This document shows positions 10,194 through 19,070 of a stretch of DNA of 64,000 nucleotides, one piece after another. The position numbers and the translations under genes are program-made. This stretch comes from Aliidiomarina sp. B3213 (GTDB lineage Bacteria > Pseudomonadota > Gammaproteobacteria > Enterobacterales > Alteromonadaceae): NCBI RefSeq assembly GCF_003290085.1, contig NZ_QMKJ01000001.1, forward strand, positions 124,001-188,000. Reading direction: 5' to 3'. Position 1 is the first letter of the stretch, and every line of letters starts with the position of its first letter. Under the pieces are notes generated by a model. That model saw only the letters and a program-made list of their open reading frames with translations. It did not search any database and was not told the origin of the DNA.

Positions 10194-10309
10194 TTTCTGT
10201 AACCGGGCTTACAGCCCTTGTAGTAACAGCGCTTATTCTGTCTGCGGCAACTCCGCTTATTTTGTTAGTGTTGTTTTTCATTGATGTAAAGGCAAAAGAG
10301 ATTTGGTAA
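10190..10309 (+). CDS. 39-residue single-helix membrane peptide, symporter-linked
   Basis: A small ORF whose ATG overlaps the symporter stop codon (ATGA), giving 39 residues: a short polar start (MISVTGL), one strongly hydrophobic helix from about residue 8 to 31, and a charged end (DVKAKEIW). It ends 4 bases before the carbamoyltransferase-like start codon, and the tight packing on both sides argues for real translation. Many SSF transporters have small one-helix proteins next to them; this may be such an accessory subunit. I do not recognise the sequence itself. Evidence is position and hydrophobicity only. Confidence 0.6.
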   Translation: MISVTGLTALVVTALILSAATPLILLVLFFIDVKAKEIW

Positions 10310-10313
10310 CCCT

Positions 10314-11384
10314 ATGACAGTGAATGATCCCTCGTTTGATCGCGAGCGCCCGGACGTGTACGGAGACGCGCACCCCAAGGCACTGCTTAGAGCTATTCAA
10401 GAAGACGGAGACTTTCTCCTAAAACTTTCTAACCAGCATGTGGTTTCTTCTGACCAATTTTGTCAGGACACCATGCGTCAATTATTTCGGTTGGCTGCTA
10501 AATATGAAAGCAACCCATTACGGTTCAGTACGCCTTTGCAGGGAAAAATTCTAATAAGCGCGTTTTACGAACCCAGCACACGCACGCGTTTAAGCTTTGA
10601 AAGTGCTTGGCATCGGTTGGGCGGCGACATTATGTCGATTACCGACCGTTCTACTACGGGTATTGCGAAAGGTGAGTGCTTAGAAGACGTCGCGGAAATG
10701 TTTAATAACTACGGTGATTGTGTAGTGCTTCGAGACAATCATGCGGACTCTATTGAACTCATGATGGACACTCTACGCATTCCTATTATTAATGCAGGAA
10801 ACGGTACCGACGAGCACCCAACTCAGGCTATGGCCGACATGTACGCCATATTTAAATGGCGACCAGACCTATTAGAAGGACCGGTCAAGGCGAAAGACAA
10901 ATTGAAAATGGGCGTTATTGGCCACCCTCGCAAAATGCGTACGGTCAGAAGTTTATTAAAAAGCCTCGCAGTGTTTTCAGAGTGTTTTAAAGAAGTTGTC
11001 ATCATTACAGACTGTAAGGATGAGAAAGATCTTTTCTCTGAGGAGCAACGTGAAGAATTAGAGCAGCAAGGTTTAAAGCTGTCTATTAGCCATGACCTCA
11101 ACAAAGTTTTACCGAGCCTAGATATTACTTACATTAATGCGATTGCCTGGGAAGGTGATGGCTTTGAAACTTACGGTTCAAAATTCGCATTAAGCGCAAA
11201 ATCACCTTTAAAGGAAAACGGAATTATTCTTCACCCGTTAGCCCGCGGAGATGAACTCGACAAAGACTTGGATAATACGCCTCACAACTGGTACTTCAGC
11301 CAGGCGAGAGGTGCCGTGTTTATGCGTATGGCGTTACTCACTTGCATGGTTCAGCGTGCAGGTCGAGTTATTGACGTCGTTTAA
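10314..11384 (+). CDS. Aspartate/ornithine carbamoyltransferase superfamily enzyme, divergent acceptor site
   Basis: A 356-residue protein (E. coli PyrB is 311). Carbamoyl-phosphate binding is intact: FYEPSTRTRLSFES (STRTR loop), an arginine in VLRDN, HPTQAMAD (the HPTQ motif) and MRTVRS. The domain closing near the C-terminus, TPHNWYFSQARGAVFMRMALL, resembles PyrB. But the aspartate-binding R-x-Q segment of PyrB (TRVQKER in E. coli) is replaced by NAIAWEGDG, the 80s loop has AKGE with a single Lys, and HPLPR is HPLAR. No pyrI lies beside it. Databases would probably label it aspartate carbamoyltransferase; I infer a different acceptor. It follows the symporter and micropeptide and precedes the amidotransferase gene by 38 bases. 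Confidence 0.75.
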   Translation: MTVNDPSFDRERPDVYGDAHPKALLRAIQEDGDFLLKLSNQHVVSSDQFCQDTMRQLFRLAAKYESNPLRFSTPLQGKILISAFYEPSTRTRLSFESAWHRLGGDIMSITDRSTTGIAKGECLEDVAEMFNNYGDCVVLRDNHADSIELMMDTLRIPIINAGNGTDEHPTQAMADMYAIFKWRPDLLEGPVKAKDKLKMGVIGHPRKMRTVRSLLKSLAVFSECFKEVVIITDCKDEKDLFSEEQREELEQQGLKLSISHDLNKVLPSLDITYINAIAWEGDGFETYGSKFALSAKSPLKENGIILHPLARGDELDKDLDNTPHNWYFSQARGAVFMRMALLTCMVQRAGRVIDVV

Positions 11385-11422
11385 AGCATCCAGTTATGAC
11401 CAACAGAGGAGAAGTAGAGTAG

Positions 11423-13435
11423 ATGTGCGGAATTGCAGGTGTTTTTTACCAAGATCCGAAAGACATGATATCCCCGCAAGTTTTGGTCAATATGGCGGCG
11501 ATCATGCATCATCGAGGGCCAGACGGATATGGCTATAAAGTATTACCAGAAGCAGGTGTAGGTTTTAGCCACGCCCGATTGTCTATTATCGATTTAGATG
11601 AGAATCGAGGTCGACAGCCGTTCTTGTCACGAGACAACCGGTTGTTACTCGCGCACAACGGCGAATTTTATGACTTTCAACGTATTCGTGCGGAATTAAC
11701 GGCCCAGGGCGCACGTTTCGCCAGTAAAAGTGACTCTGAAGTAGTTATTGAACTTTATCCCCGCAAAGGCTTATTTGATATGTTGCCGGACTTGCGTGGT
11801 GAATTTGCTTTTGCATTATACGACCAACAAGAAGACGAGCTGCACTTAGTACGTGACCGTTTTGGTATTAAGCCTTTGTATTACACAGAAACAGAGAAGG
11901 GCATTGTTTTTGGTTCTGAACTAAAAGTGCTTTTTGCTCACCCTGAAGTGAAACGCGAGTTCTCTTCAGAAGGTTTGTATCATCAGCTTATTCAAGTCAT
12001 GGTTCCTGGCACGACAGCTTTTGAGGGCATTAAACAGGTAGCTCCTGGGCATGTGGTGACAGTGAAGCGCAATAACGGCAAATTGAGTGTCATAGAGCGT
12101 AAATATTGGGACGTAGACTTTCCTTTAGAGCATGAGCATGACAGTGACCCAGACGAAGATGCTTATGTTCAAGGTGTTAGAGAGAAATTATTAGAGGCTG
12201 TACAGCACCGCTTAACCGCCGACGTTCCGGTAGGCTCATATTTATCTGGTGGCATAGATTCGTGTTCTATTTTAGGTTTAGCCGCTGCTGCCAGTCAGAA
12301 CCCAATTAAAGCTTTCACGATAGGTTTTGATTCAGCGGACTACGACGAAACACCGATAGCAAAAGAAATGGCAGAAGCAACCGGCGCTGATCATCATATT
12401 ATGACGTTGAATGCTGACGACCTATATAGCCATTTCGAGCAAACACTGTGGCATACAGAGCGCACTATTTATAACACCCTTGGCGTTGCTAAATATTTAA
12501 TGAGCCAACAGGTGAATGAAGCCAAATATAAAGTAGTGATGACGGGTGAGGGCTCTGACGAACTTTATGGCGGTTATCCGGCATTCCGTAAAGACCTATT
12601 TTTACATGGTTTAGACCATTTACCGCCGGAAGAGCGCAAAGAGTGGGAAGAGTTATTAGAAAAGAACAATAAACTTTTCAAAGGAGCCATGCTTGCTCGT
12701 GAAGAATTCGTGAGCGACGCGTTTGTGGACAAAATGGGCTTTACGCCAAGTTGCGTGCAGCCGTGGCTCTCTTGTTCTAGCTATGCCGACAAGCTTATAG
12801 CGAAGACTAGGCAGAGTGACCTTGAAGGGTATGATGCAGGTAGTGCCATAGCGAAAACGTTAGACGAAGACATGCTTAAAGAGCGTCATCCGCTCGACAA
12901 AGCGCAATATGTTTGGATTAAAACCATGTTGGAAGGGCAAATTCTAACTTGGGGTGGCGACCGTGTAGATATGGCTAATTCTATGGAAGCTCGTCCTGCG
13001 TTTCTTGACCACCACTTAGCAGAGCATGCGTTTAAAATCCCTCCTCATCTACGTATCCGTGGAAATAAGGAAAAATGGGTGCTGCGAGAAGCTATGAAAG
13101 GTTTGCTACCGGAAACCTTATATAAACGAGAGAAGTTTGCGTTTATGGCGCCTCCGGCGCATACCGACCCGAAAAAGTGGCAAGCAATGAAGAAGCTTGC
13201 CGACAAATACCTGAACAAAGAAAAAGTAGAAAGTGCAGGGCTGTTGGACTTTGAAGAAGTTGAAAAACTTTTTGAGATTCATAACGACCCTAACGTTACC
13301 GCTGAAATTCAAGTTCAGTTAGACGCGGTAATTAACCACATGTTGGGCGTTCAAATCTTGCATGAGTTCTTTGTGGCGACAGATGTCCCAGCAGACGCTG
13401 CCAAAAGAGCTGAAGCATTAGGTTGGCACGCTTAA
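11423..13435 (+). CDS. Asparagine-synthase-like glutamine-dependent amidotransferase
   Basis: A 670-residue protein, longer than AsnB (554 in E. coli). The class-II glutaminase domain is complete: Cys2 in MCGIAGVF, HHRGPDGYG, LLLAHNGEFYD and SDSEVV. The synthetase domain has the PP-loop SGGIDS near residue 270 and GEGSDELYGGY near 373, including the Glu that marks asparagine-synthetase-type rather than beta-lactam-synthetase-type chemistry. It should use glutamine and ATP to amidate a carboxylate by an adenylate intermediate. The ATG has AGAGGAG upstream. Because it is linked to an unusual carbamoyltransferase and a transporter, the substrate may be something other than free aspartate. Confidence 0.85.
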   Translation: MCGIAGVFYQDPKDMISPQVLVNMAAIMHHRGPDGYGYKVLPEAGVGFSHARLSIIDLDENRGRQPFLSRDNRLLLAHNGEFYDFQRIRAELTAQGARFASKSDSEVVIELYPRKGLFDMLPDLRGEFAFALYDQQEDELHLVRDRFGIKPLYYTETEKGIVFGSELKVLFAHPEVKREFSSEGLYHQLIQVMVPGTTAFEGIKQVAPGHVVTVKRNNGKLSVIERKYWDVDFPLEHEHDSDPDEDAYVQGVREKLLEAVQHRLTADVPVGSYLSGGIDSCSILGLAAAASQNPIKAFTIGFDSADYDETPIAKEMAEATGADHHIMTLNADDLYSHFEQTLWHTERTIYNTLGVAKYLMSQQVNEAKYKVVMTGEGSDELYGGYPAFRKDLFLHGLDHLPPEERKEWEELLEKNNKLFKGAMLAREEFVSDAFVDKMGFTPSCVQPWLSCSSYADKLIAKTRQSDLEGYDAGSAIAKTLDEDMLKERHPLDKAQYVWIKTMLEGQILTWGGDRVDMANSMEARPAFLDHHLAEHAFKIPPHLRIRGNKEKWVLREAMKGLLPETLYKREKFAFMAPPAHTDPKKWQAMKKLADKYLNKEKVESAGLLDFEEVEKLFEIHNDPNVTAEIQVQLDAVINHMLGVQILHEFFVATDVPADAAKRAEALGWHA

Positions 13436-13442
13436 ACCCAAA

Positions 13443-13477
13443 AATGGGGTCAGAGCACTCAGTGCTCTGACCCCATT
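13443..13477. repeat. REP-like palindrome, copy 1
   Basis: A perfect 17-bp inverted repeat (arm AATGGGGTCAGAGCACT) around one central base. It lies 8 bases after the amidotransferase stop codon and ends in ATTG. It can act as a terminator for the operon, and it matches the GGGGTCAGAG...CTCTGACCCC palindrome type I know from marine gammaproteobacteria as REP elements moved by REP-associated (RAYT, Y1) transposases. A second copy lies 130 bases downstream. Confidence 0.85.
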
Positions 13478-13606
13478 GTAATAAAGCTCAAACCCATACG
13501 TAGCAAAGCCTTAAGCTTCGTTTCTGGAAATATTGAAGCAAGTACGCTTTACAGTCGTTTAAGCATGAAAGGCATTGTTCAAAAAGGGGTTTTCTCAATT
13601 GAATGG

Positions 13607-13637
13607 TGGGGTCAGAGCACTTAGTGCTCTGACCCCA
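13607..13637. repeat. REP-like palindrome, copy 2
   Basis: A 15-bp perfect inverted repeat (arm TGGGGTCAGAGCACT) around one base, identical in its arms to copy 1 but with T instead of C in the centre. It sits 5 bases beyond the csiV stop codon, followed on the + strand by TTTTATTAG, so the two copies bracket the space between the convergent genes. No transposase gene is present in the 130 bases between them. Confidence 0.85.
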
Positions 13638-13642
13638 TTTTA

Positions 13643-14824
13643 TTAGTTTTGAGCGGAGCGTTCGGTGCGGCGTATTTCTACGACAACGCCGAATTTAGGA
13701 TGATCGAAATAGTGTATTTCGTGGCTAATCACGCGTTTTACTTGATTCAGGTAATAGCTTCTAAGGAAGTCGATACTTTCTATTTCACCTTCTAAAAACG
13801 CTTCGGCTTGCTCTTGTGCGCTACTAAACTGCTGCGAGAACGAGGCCGGTTCTCTAAAGTTAAACTCGCCATCGATATGCAGGTAATTTCCGACAAGGTA
13901 AATTTGCATAAGGCCGTCGAACTCCCAAACATCTTGAGGCAGGTTCTGTGGCATAGTGTCAGGTTGTTCGGGCAAGCGTCGAATATTTTGCGCAGGGCCA
14001 ACAAACCTGAACTCTCCGCGTTCAATAGCGGTAATAAGTTCTTCAATTGGAGTTAGTGGTTCGCTCGCTTCTTGAATGCCGTTTTCTAACTCGTCAATGA
14101 ACAGCCAATCGGTTTCCTCTTCAGGTTTGGCGAAGCCTAAATAGTCAAAGTCTTGGGTAAAGTTAAGACCACCGAATAAGCGATGTGGGCGGCTTGTGGT
14201 TCGTCCGAATACGGGTTGGCGCCAACTCGAATGAAGTATTGGTGTTGCTGCATTTCTGCGAACGAGGTCGTTTCTGAGTTCAGTGAAGCGCAAGTTGTCT
14301 TGTGGCATTAAAAATGGAATTTGCGTGGTAAAAACGTCGCCACCTTCGCCAGCTACGACCACCGGTGTCGGATTGTAAACTTCCATACCAATTCGCTCTG
14401 CAGGCGCTGGATAAAGATTATCGGTAACAATACGCTCTTCGTGTAGCTTACAGAATATGTCGGAAGTGAAATCCGGTAGTGGTTCAATAGAGTAGCTTTC
14501 AATAGGCCAGTTTAAGTCGCCTACACCTGCTGGTAAGTCGGTCATCCAGCTACAACGGGGTAAAGCGTGCAATAAGCCATCGAGTTGTGGACGAAGCTTT
14601 GCACCAATTAATGAGCGAGCTCGGTTCACACGAATAGGGCGTATTTCAAGCGGGTATTGCTCTTGAATACTTGGGTTTTGGTCATTGTATTTAAAAACGA
14701 GTACTTCGACTTCAAACCAGCGGTAGCCGTCGTCGAGTGGCTCTTCTTGAGCTTGTGCAGCCGGTATTGCTGACAACGAAGCGAGAAGCGCGAAAACCCC
14801 AACTTTTAAATACCTTGAAACCAC
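13643..14824 (-). CDS. csiV: CsiV-family peptidoglycan-binding protein
   Basis: A 393-residue exported protein with a signal peptide (about 1-25, ending AQA) and the family-typical opening YRWFEVEVLVFKYND. CsiV of Vibrio is a periplasmic peptidoglycan-binding protein that helps LpoA/PBP1a activity and cell-shape control; the mfd-csiV gene order is usual in related bacteria. The start is a GTG that overlaps the mfd stop codon by one base, so translation is probably coupled. No paralogue is seen here. Confidence 0.8.
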   Translation of the reverse strand: MVSRYLKVGVFALLASLSAIPAAQAQEEPLDDGYRWFEVEVLVFKYNDQNPSIQEQYPLEIRPIRVNRARSLIGAKLRPQLDGLLHALPRCSWMTDLPAGVGDLNWPIESYSIEPLPDFTSDIFCKLHEERIVTDNLYPAPAERIGMEVYNPTPVVVAGEGGDVFTTQIPFLMPQDNLRFTELRNDLVRRNAATPILHSSWRQPVFGRTTSRPHRLFGGLNFTQDFDYLGFAKPEEETDWLFIDELENGIQEASEPLTPIEELITAIERGEFRFVGPAQNIRRLPEQPDTMPQNLPQDVWEFDGLMQIYLVGNYLHIDGEFNFREPASFSQQFSSAQEQAEAFLEGEIESIDFLRSYYLNQVKRVISHEIHYFDHPKFGVVVEIRRTERSAQN

Positions 14825-17800
14825 TATTGAGCTCCTTGTGAACTAACGTCAGCACCTTGTTCAAGTGCGCTTAACAAAGACTGTACCAGTTTTATTCTTG
14901 CTTGCGTATCTTCAGTTTCTTTTCTTAAGCGTAACTTGGTTGCACCTTCCATACCATACACTTGCGGCTCTTTTTGAATCAATTGAATGATAGACCCAGG
15001 CTCTACCGGTGTGGATGGATTAAAGTCGACTACCCCGCCTTGCGGGCCGATATCAATTTTACGTATGCCCAGTTTTACTGCAACAACACGCAATTCGCCA
15101 ATACGGAACAAGTTTTTCGCGGGTTCGGGTAGTAACCCAAAGCGGTCGATAAGCTCAACTTGCAAGTCGTCGAACTCTTGTTTAGTCGCGGCTCCGGCAA
15201 TCCGCTTGTACAAACTAAGTCGCGTGTTTACGTCGCGAATGTAGTCTTCAGGCAACAAGGCCGGAATACGCAGTTCAATTTCGGTTTGCAGTTCAAGCAA
15301 TTTGTCGAGAGAGGGTTCTTTACCTTTTTGTAGTGACTGAACAGCTTCTTCCAGCATTTCCATATATAAGCTGAACCCGACAGACTCTATTTGTCCGCTT
15401 TGCTCGTCACCGAGAAGCTCGCCTGCGCCACGAATTTCAAGGTCATGTGTTGCCAATACGAATCCGGCACCCAGGTCTTCCAGTTGAGCAATAGCTTCCA
15501 GTCGTTTCGCTGCGTCTTTGGTCATGCGTTTCGGATGTGGCGTAAGTAAATAAGCATACGCTTGGTGGTGAGAACGTCCGACACGCCCCCTTAACTGGTG
15601 TAATTGAGCCAAGCCTAAGTTGTCGGCCCGGTCCATAATTATGGTGTTCGCGGACGGAATGTCGATTCCTGTTTCAATAATTGTTGTACACACCAATACA
15701 TTGAACTTCTGGTGGTAAAACTCCGACATAATACGTTCGAGTTCGCGCTCGCCCATTTGTCCATGGGCGACTTGAATAGACGCTTCAGGCACCAACTCTT
15801 GTAAATGCTCGGCAGTTGCCGCAATGGTTTCTACATTATTGTGAAGGAAGTACACCTGACCACCGCGCAGTACTTCACGCAATATGGCCTCGCGTACAGT
15901 GGCTTTGTCGTATTCACGCACGAAAGTTTTTACAGCTAGCCTGCGCGCCGGGGGGGTAGCAATAACTGAAAGATCGCGAATTGAGTGCATCGCCATATTC
16001 AATGTTCTAGGAATAGGCGTAGCCGTTAGCGTAAGAATATCGACTTCAGCACGTAGGCGTTTAATTTGCTCTTTCTGTCGAACGCCAAAGCGGTGTTCTT
16101 CGTCGACAATCAAAAGACCCAAGTCGGCAAATTTAACGTCGTTCTGCAGCAATTTGTGCGTACCAATAACAATGTCTACCTTGCCATTCTCTAGGTCTTC
16201 TAAAACACCCTTGGTCTGCTTGTTCGAGCGAAAGCGAGATAAAACCTCTACACGCACGGGCCAGTCTGCGAAACGGTCCCGGAAGTTTTCAAAGTGCTGC
16301 TGCGCTAGTAGCGTTGTTGGAACCAGTACGGCAACTTGCTTTTGGTCATGTACTGCGGTGAATGCAGCTCGCATAGCCACTTCTGTTTTACCAAATCCCA
16401 CGTCGCCACATACGAGGCGATCCATAGCCCGAGGTCGTTGCATGTCCTCAAGTACAGCTTGAATAGCTTGAACTTGGTCGTCTGTTTCGGTGAAAGGGAA
16501 GCCCGCAGCAAACTTTTGGTATTCCTCTTGTTCTAATATGAATGCATAGCCGGGCTTTGACTCGCGTTGAGAGTAAACGTCTAATAATTCTGCGGCTACG
16601 TCACGTACTTTCTCTGCTGCTTTCCTACGTGATTTCTCCCATTGGTCCGAGCCTAGCTTATTCAGTTGTACGGAGTCTGGATCGCCCCCACTGTAACGGC
16701 TAATCATCTGTAAATTACTGACCGGTACAAACAGTCTAGTGTTGTCGGCATAACCGAGAGTTAGGAACTCTGAAGCTACGCCGCCTGTGTCTAGTGTAGT
16801 GAGCCCTTGGTATTCGCCCACACCGTGCTGAATGTGGACTATCGGTTGACCAATGCGTAGTTCTGCTAAGTTGCGGATTAATGCGTCTGGGTTCTGCTGT
16901 TGTGAACTGTCGGTGCGTCTGCGTGTGTCGGGTCTCGCGCCAAGTAGTTCTGTCTCGGTAATAATCAGAAGCTGATCGGTAGCGAATGAATGCGATACCT
17001 GGCCCACCGCAATACCTAAGGGGACGGTTGCTTGCAAAAAGCTTTCAAAAGTGCCGAATGTAGGCGGACGTATACCAGCCTGCTTCAGTAAACCAAGAAC
17101 ACTTTCTCTACGTCCTGCAGACTCTGCTATAAAAAGAACACGCTTACCCTGTGTTTCAGCAGACTTAAGGGCTTTATTGAGCTTGTCGTACGGCTGCTTT
17201 TGCCGAGTATCAATTTTAATTTCGGGTATTGCTGTCGACGTGAACTCTTTTGGTCCTCTGGCGCGCGTACCTTCAGGGAGGTCTACACGAATACGCGGGA
17301 AGTTCGCCAATGAAGCATTAACTTGATCTTCCAGCAGGTAAATTTGCTCAGGGGGAAGTATGGGGTGTGATTTGTCCCATCTACGGTCTTCGTAGCGGTA
17401 ACGAATGTCTTGCCAAAGTTTTGCTAGCTGACCTTGAATGTCGCCCTGTGTAAGCAGCAAACACTCCTCAGGTAAGTAATCGAACAAAGTTGCAGTGCTT
17501 TCAAAAAATAGCGGTAAATAGTACTCAATTCCTGCAGGCAGAATGCCTTGAGACACTTGCTGGTATATCGAGTCTTTCGCATTTTGTGCTTCAAACTGTT
17601 CACGGAACTGCTTACGAAATAGCTCAATACTTTCTTTAGTTGTTGGAAACTCACGCGCCGGGAGTAAGTTAACTTCGGGTACTTCTTCGGTAGAGCGCTG
17701 TGTTTCGGGGTCGAATATACGAATGCTGTCAATTTCGTCGTCGAAGTAGTCAATACGAAATGGGGTTTTATTACCCATGGGGAATATGTCGAGTATTGAT

Positions 17801-18312
17801 CCTCGAATACCGTACTCACCATGCTCCATAACTTGCGCTACATGCCTGTATCCGGCTTTTTCTAATTGCGCACGAAGGTCCTCGGCGGGTTTGACGTCGC
17901 CTTTTTTCATGGCTAAAGCATGGCCGGTAATGAAATGGGTGGGCGCAACTCGGTGCAGTAAAGTATTGAGTGCAACAATATAAATGCCACTTCGCATCGT
18001 GGTCATTTGCGCAAGAATACTTAAACGGTCGGAAATAATATCTTGGTGCGGAGAAAAGCTATCGTAGGGAAGGGTTTCCCAGTCAGGAAGCACACAAACA
18101 GGCGTGTCTTCTTGTCCTAAAAAGAAATTAATTTCTTTTTCTAACCGGTACGCGGAAGGGGCGTCTGCAGTAACAATAACCATAGGCTTTTGCTCTGCTT
18201 TAAGGGCACTACTAATCGCAAGTGCCAAACTACTACCCACGAGGTTTTTCCAGGTAATATCGAGCTCTTTCGACTGACTCACTGGCGGTTCAAATAAAGA
18301 ATATTTAGACAT
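14824..18312 (-). CDS. mfd: Transcription-repair coupling factor
   Basis: An 1162-residue protein, full length for Mfd. It has the UvrB-like N-terminal module, the RNA-polymerase-interaction domain near residues 480-560 (IVHIQHGVGEYQG), and the RecG-like translocase with Walker A GDVGFGKTEVAMR, DEEHRFG, TATPIPRTL and the RQLRGRVGRS-type motif VI (seen as LRGRVGRSHHQAYAYL). Mfd removes RNA polymerase stalled at lesions and recruits UvrA. It is cotranscribed with csiV. Large antisense ORFs inside it are shadows. Confidence 0.97.
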   Translation of the reverse strand: MSKYSLFEPPVSQSKELDITWKNLVGSSLALAISSALKAEQKPMVIVTADAPSAYRLEKEINFFLGQEDTPVCVLPDWETLPYDSFSPHQDIISDRLSILAQMTTMRSGIYIVALNTLLHRVAPTHFITGHALAMKKGDVKPAEDLRAQLEKAGYRHVAQVMEHGEYGIRGSILDIFPMGNKTPFRIDYFDDEIDSIRIFDPETQRSTEEVPEVNLLPAREFPTTKESIELFRKQFREQFEAQNAKDSIYQQVSQGILPAGIEYYLPLFFESTATLFDYLPEECLLLTQGDIQGQLAKLWQDIRYRYEDRRWDKSHPILPPEQIYLLEDQVNASLANFPRIRVDLPEGTRARGPKEFTSTAIPEIKIDTRQKQPYDKLNKALKSAETQGKRVLFIAESAGRRESVLGLLKQAGIRPPTFGTFESFLQATVPLGIAVGQVSHSFATDQLLIITETELLGARPDTRRRTDSSQQQNPDALIRNLAELRIGQPIVHIQHGVGEYQGLTTLDTGGVASEFLTLGYADNTRLFVPVSNLQMISRYSGGDPDSVQLNKLGSDQWEKSRRKAAEKVRDVAAELLDVYSQRESKPGYAFILEQEEYQKFAAGFPFTETDDQVQAIQAVLEDMQRPRAMDRLVCGDVGFGKTEVAMRAAFTAVHDQKQVAVLVPTTLLAQQHFENFRDRFADWPVRVEVLSRFRSNKQTKGVLEDLENGKVDIVIGTHKLLQNDVKFADLGLLIVDEEHRFGVRQKEQIKRLRAEVDILTLTATPIPRTLNMAMHSIRDLSVIATPPARRLAVKTFVREYDKATVREAILREVLRGGQVYFLHNNVETIAATAEHLQELVPEASIQVAHGQMGERELERIMSEFYHQKFNVLVCTTIIETGIDIPSANTIIMDRADNLGLAQLHQLRGRVGRSHHQAYAYLLTPHPKRMTKDAAKRLEAIAQLEDLGAGFVLATHDLEIRGAGELLGDEQSGQIESVGFSLYMEMLEEAVQSLQKGKEPSLDKLLELQTEIELRIPALLPEDYIRDVNTRLSLYKRIAGAATKQEFDDLQVELIDRFGLLPEPAKNLFRIGELRVVAVKLGIRKIDIGPQGGVVDFNPSTPVEPGSIIQLIQKEPQVYGMEGATKLRLRKETEDTQARIKLVQSLLSALEQGADVSSQGAQ

Positions 18313-18380
18313 TAGGACAACAGCTTATGATTCGACTTAGAAAAAACCGCCACAGTATACAAGAAACTTCCCTTGAGGGT

Positions 18381-18965
18381 TTAACCTTTGCGATCTTCTG
18401 CGCGTTTTTTCAGCAAGCGGCTTTGTGCGTGCAAACTGGCGCGAACAATAATTTCTTGGTCGTCTTCTCGAATGAGGTTAAAAGCTAGCGTGACCTGCTG
18501 TTGCTCGCCGCTTGCAGTGACTTCAGCTACTTCGGCATACGCATATACTGCCGCTGCAATGTCGCGTAAAAATAGCTTAACTTGTGCTAGGTCACCTTCT
18601 TTAAAGCTATTCGCGGGAGCCTCTATTTTGAATCCTCCACCACCGTATTCGAGTGTTTGGAAACGGTGATCGCTGTCGTCCTCACGGCTCAGTACATAGC
18701 CGAGGAGTAAATTTAATTTGGTATTTTGCTGGTGCAGTACGTCTTGAATCACTTTCGCAATATCACCTAGACCACGAAGTGCTTGGGCACTGTTTTGGTC
18801 CACAGCACGAATATCGTTGGCTAACCGAAACACTTCTGGCACCTCGGATTCAAACACTTCAAAGCTGTCTGGAACTTGCTCTGCAGTAACAGGAATAACG
18901 CTTACAGGCACGGCTTCTGCAATGCAGTAAAACTCCTGATATCGTGCTAATGCGCTGTCGCTCAT
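18381..18965 (-). CDS. PilZ-domain protein
   Basis: A 194-residue cytosolic protein starting at the ATG (18965) that is preceded by GGAG at good spacing; an in-frame extension to 18995 is possible but less likely. The C-terminal half carries a PilZ-like beta-barrel pattern (GGGGFKIEAPANSFKEGDLAQVKLFLRD as a broken PilZ core, later VTLAFNLIREDDQEIIVRASL). PilZ domains bind cyclic di-GMP, but the usual RxxxR motif is not evident, so binding is uncertain. It diverges from lolC with about 105 bases between start codons. A diguanylate cyclase is encoded at 58.0 kb, but nothing links them directly. Confidence 0.6.
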   Translation of the reverse strand: MSDSALARYQEFYCIAEAVPVSVIPVTAEQVPDSFEVFESEVPEVFRLANDIRAVDQNSAQALRGLGDIAKVIQDVLHQQNTKLNLLLGYVLSREDDSDHRFQTLEYGGGGFKIEAPANSFKEGDLAQVKLFLRDIAAAVYAYAEVAEVTASGEQQQVTLAFNLIREDDQEIIVRASLHAQSRLLKKRAEDRKG

Positions 18966-19070
18966 GGGAAACTCCATAGTTCTCTGTTGTGTCAAACCGT
19001 TCTAGTCATTATCCTTGAAGGATTGTTTTTAGCAAGCATCCGAATTTTCGGTGCTCTACATGGTAGTTGC

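Noticed and set aside
15884-16462. 192-residue + strand ORF inside mfd
   Set aside because: Fully antisense to the conserved helicase region of mfd, Ser/Arg-rich low-complexity translation, no ribosome site; a shadow of the mfd codon pattern.
17424-17822. 132-residue minus ORF in another frame of mfd
   Set aside because: Overlaps the mfd coding strand in a different frame with no start signal or family likeness.
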